Source: JACVRW01 sp963764665 (GTDB lineage: Bacteria; Actinomycetota; Thermoleophilia; Solirubrobacterales; Thermoleophilaceae). Taken from it: a stretch of 64,000 nt of DNA. Below the pieces are notes generated by a model. The model was not told the origin of the DNA. It saw nothing but the letters and a program-made list of their open reading frames with translations, and did not search any database. This document shows, in pieces, positions 62,846 through 64,000 of the stretch; position 1 is the first letter of the stretch; each line of letters begins with the position of its first letter. The DNA lies in contig CAVXTL010000022.1 in assembly GCA_963764665.1 (NCBI GenBank), forward strand, positions 118,237 to 182,236, given 5' to 3'. Position numbers and translations under genes: made by a program.

Positions 62846-63960
62846 GCCGGTCTGCTCGCGAGCGCTTCCAGATAGGAGCGGCTCAGGCCCTCGGCCTGAT
62901 GCGAAACCGTGAAGTTCTCGACCACGCGCCGGCGTCCCGCTTCGCCGAGCTCGGCGCGAAGATCGGCGTCTCGGACGAGCCGCTCGATGCCAGCAGCGAG
63001 CGCGCCCGCATCCTCGGAGTCGACGAGGATGCCCGCGCCTCCGGCCAGCTGCTCGGCGATACCGTCGACCCGCGTCCCTACGACCGGGACCCCGGCGGCC
63101 ATGGCTTCGAGCACGGTCAGCGGGAATGGATCTCGCCGCGACGGGAGGACGAATACGTCGAGCTTCGCCAGCTCGGCCGCCATGTCCACATGGCCGGCGT
63201 AATGGATGCCGGAGCGCTCGGCTCGCTCCACGGTTTCCCTGGCCCAGGGCTCGTCCGGGCCCGGCGCAAGCTCACCGGCGATTCGAAACTCGCCGTTGGG
63301 GAGCGCGCCCGTGAGGCTGGTCGCGGCTTGAACGAAGAGGTCGGAGCCCTTTCTGGAGGAGACGGTCCCGGCGGTACCGACCACCACGCGATTCGCGCGC
63401 CGCGCTCCGCGAGCCAGATCCGGGGGCACGACGCCCTCATGCACCACCGAACAGCGGACGCCGTGCGCCCTCAGTGCCTCCGCGCACGGGGTCGAGCACG
63501 CGACGACGTCAGAAGCCGCCGCTCTGAGCAGGGCCGCGGCCGCACGTCCTCGAATATCGGGAGCGACCATTTCGTGCACGTGCATGAGCGCGGGGAGACC
63601 CCGCCGCCGGGAGGCCACGAGCTCGGGAAGGGTCACCAGGGTGTTCGAATGCACGAGGTCGGGCGCCTGCGCCGCCACCCAGTGGCGCAACCGCCGGAGA
63701 TAGCCCGGTGTCCGGGCGAGGCGGGCGAAGGCCCCGGGCGGCTCCGAAAGCGCGCGCCGGCTGTAGCGAAGTGGACGGGGCTCTCCCCCGACCTCGTAGC
63801 CTCGAGCGATGAGCTCGTTTCTGGCGGCCCCTTCTCCCGGCACCCAGAAGGCAAAGCGCCACCCCTCTCGCTCCAGCAACGGGACCGTGCCCAGAACAGA
63901 GCTCGTGGCCCCGCCCAGATCGGGCTGGTGCAAGAGGATTACGACCTTCCGGCGGCTCAC
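62842..63960 (-). CDS. Glycosyltransferase, GT4 family (GT-B fold)
   Basis: A 372-residue GT-B enzyme. The N-terminal domain has KVVILLHQPDLGGATSSVLGTVPLLEREG and LVHSNTLVTLPELVASRRRG, with an acceptor His in LMHVHEMVAPD. The C-terminal domain has VVVGTAGTVSSRKGSDLFVQAA, the sugar-nucleotide site LPSRRDPFPLTVLEAMAAGVPVVGTRVDGIAEQLAG (E-x7-E pattern) and a closing VENFTVSHQAEGLSRSYLE. The sugar donor is unknown. GTG 63960 overlaps the end of an upstream frame (GTGA). It belongs to the surface-glycan cluster. Confidence 0.92.
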   Translation of the reverse strand: MSRRKVVILLHQPDLGGATSSVLGTVPLLEREGWRFAFWVPGEGAARNELIARGYEVGGEPRPLRYSRRALSEPPGAFARLARTPGYLRRLRHWVAAQAPDLVHSNTLVTLPELVASRRRGLPALMHVHEMVAPDIRGRAAAALLRAAASDVVACSTPCAEALRAHGVRCSVVHEGVVPPDLARGARRANRVVVGTAGTVSSRKGSDLFVQAATSLTGALPNGEFRIAGELAPGPDEPWARETVERAERSGIHYAGHVDMAAELAKLDVFVLPSRRDPFPLTVLEAMAAGVPVVGTRVDGIAEQLAGGAGILVDSEDAGALAAGIERLVRDADLRAELGEAGRRRVVENFTVSHQAEGLSRSYLEALASRPA

Positions 63961-64000
63961 TTCCCCGGCCGGGGCGCCGCGTCACGCAGCGGACGTGCGA
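63957..64000 (-). CDS. C-terminal end of an upstream gene (partial)
   Basis: The last 13 codons of an open frame entering from the right edge, ending ARPLRDAAPRPGK and the stop TGA at 63959-63957. The stop overlaps the GTG start of the glycosyltransferase in the usual 4-nt style of this genome. Too short to identify. Confidence 0.3.
   Translation of the reverse strand, partial: ARPLRDAAPRPGK

Overview
The window looks like a chromosomal segment of a high-GC actinobacterium. Nearly every codon ends in G or C, GTG starts are common, and genes often overlap by 4 nt (ATGA/GTGA). The mix of genes (eukaryotic-type UTP-glucose-1-phosphate uridylyltransferase, ECF41 sigma factor, DUF899/ArsR and LVIVD proteins, delta-60 repeats joined to RTX repeats) recalls Thermoleophilia/Solirubrobacterales. 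That placement is inference. I found no rRNA, tRNA, CRISPR array, IS element or phage gene, and no gene-free stretch over 300 bases.

Layout. 1-13.7 kb: the 5' part of ftsH, an ECF sigma factor with its coupled membrane partner, then small housekeeping and stress genes (cupin, UBP zinc finger, 1-Cys peroxiredoxin, RibD/DHFR-like, trmO, HhH-GPD, hydrolase, GNAT, MetE-like/DUF4188, PPOX) and a nucleotide cyclase. 13.8-30 kb: MMPL transporter, quinone reductase, LVIVD protein, an ArsR operon containing a 39-codon membrane peptide, methyltransferase/hydrolase, a PolX protein whose polymerase site is gone, a GH16-like protein, an ECF41 sigma factor facing an epimerase gene across interleaved promoters, and a delta-60/RTX protein. 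30-40.7 kb: prfB (with its programmed frameshift), secA, hpf, comF, ctaG, UTP-glucose-1-phosphate uridylyltransferase and a large GAF-GGDEF-HD-GYP protein. 40.8-49 kb: a frame-disrupted membrane sulfatase-like gene, then a leftward operon MerR-ahcY-second SAHH-SnoaL, preceded by Pgi/Pmi and a sugar nucleotidyltransferase. 49-64 kb: UDP-glucose dehydrogenase split by an intein, an LCP cell-wall ligase, an M20 peptidase, a propeller protein, three frame-disrupted genes, then surface-glycan genes (E1-type 3-dehydrase, flippase, glycosyltransferase).

Shared themes. UTP-glucose-1-phosphate uridylyltransferase, UDP-glucose dehydrogenase, the sugar nucleotidyltransferase, Pgi/Pmi, LCP, E1 dehydrase, flippase and glycosyltransferase together imply a cell-envelope polysaccharide containing uronic acid and probably a 3,6-dideoxyhexose. 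Most notable are: an intein placed exactly before the UDP-glucose dehydrogenase catalytic cysteine; a second SAHH in frame directly behind the ahcY stop codon, without a start codon for its conserved N-terminus and with changed catalytic residues; the polymerase-dead PolX; the paired ECF41 promoters; and a cluster of frameshifted accessory genes, several with the shift at a short homopolymer, so that decay and assembly error must be told apart.
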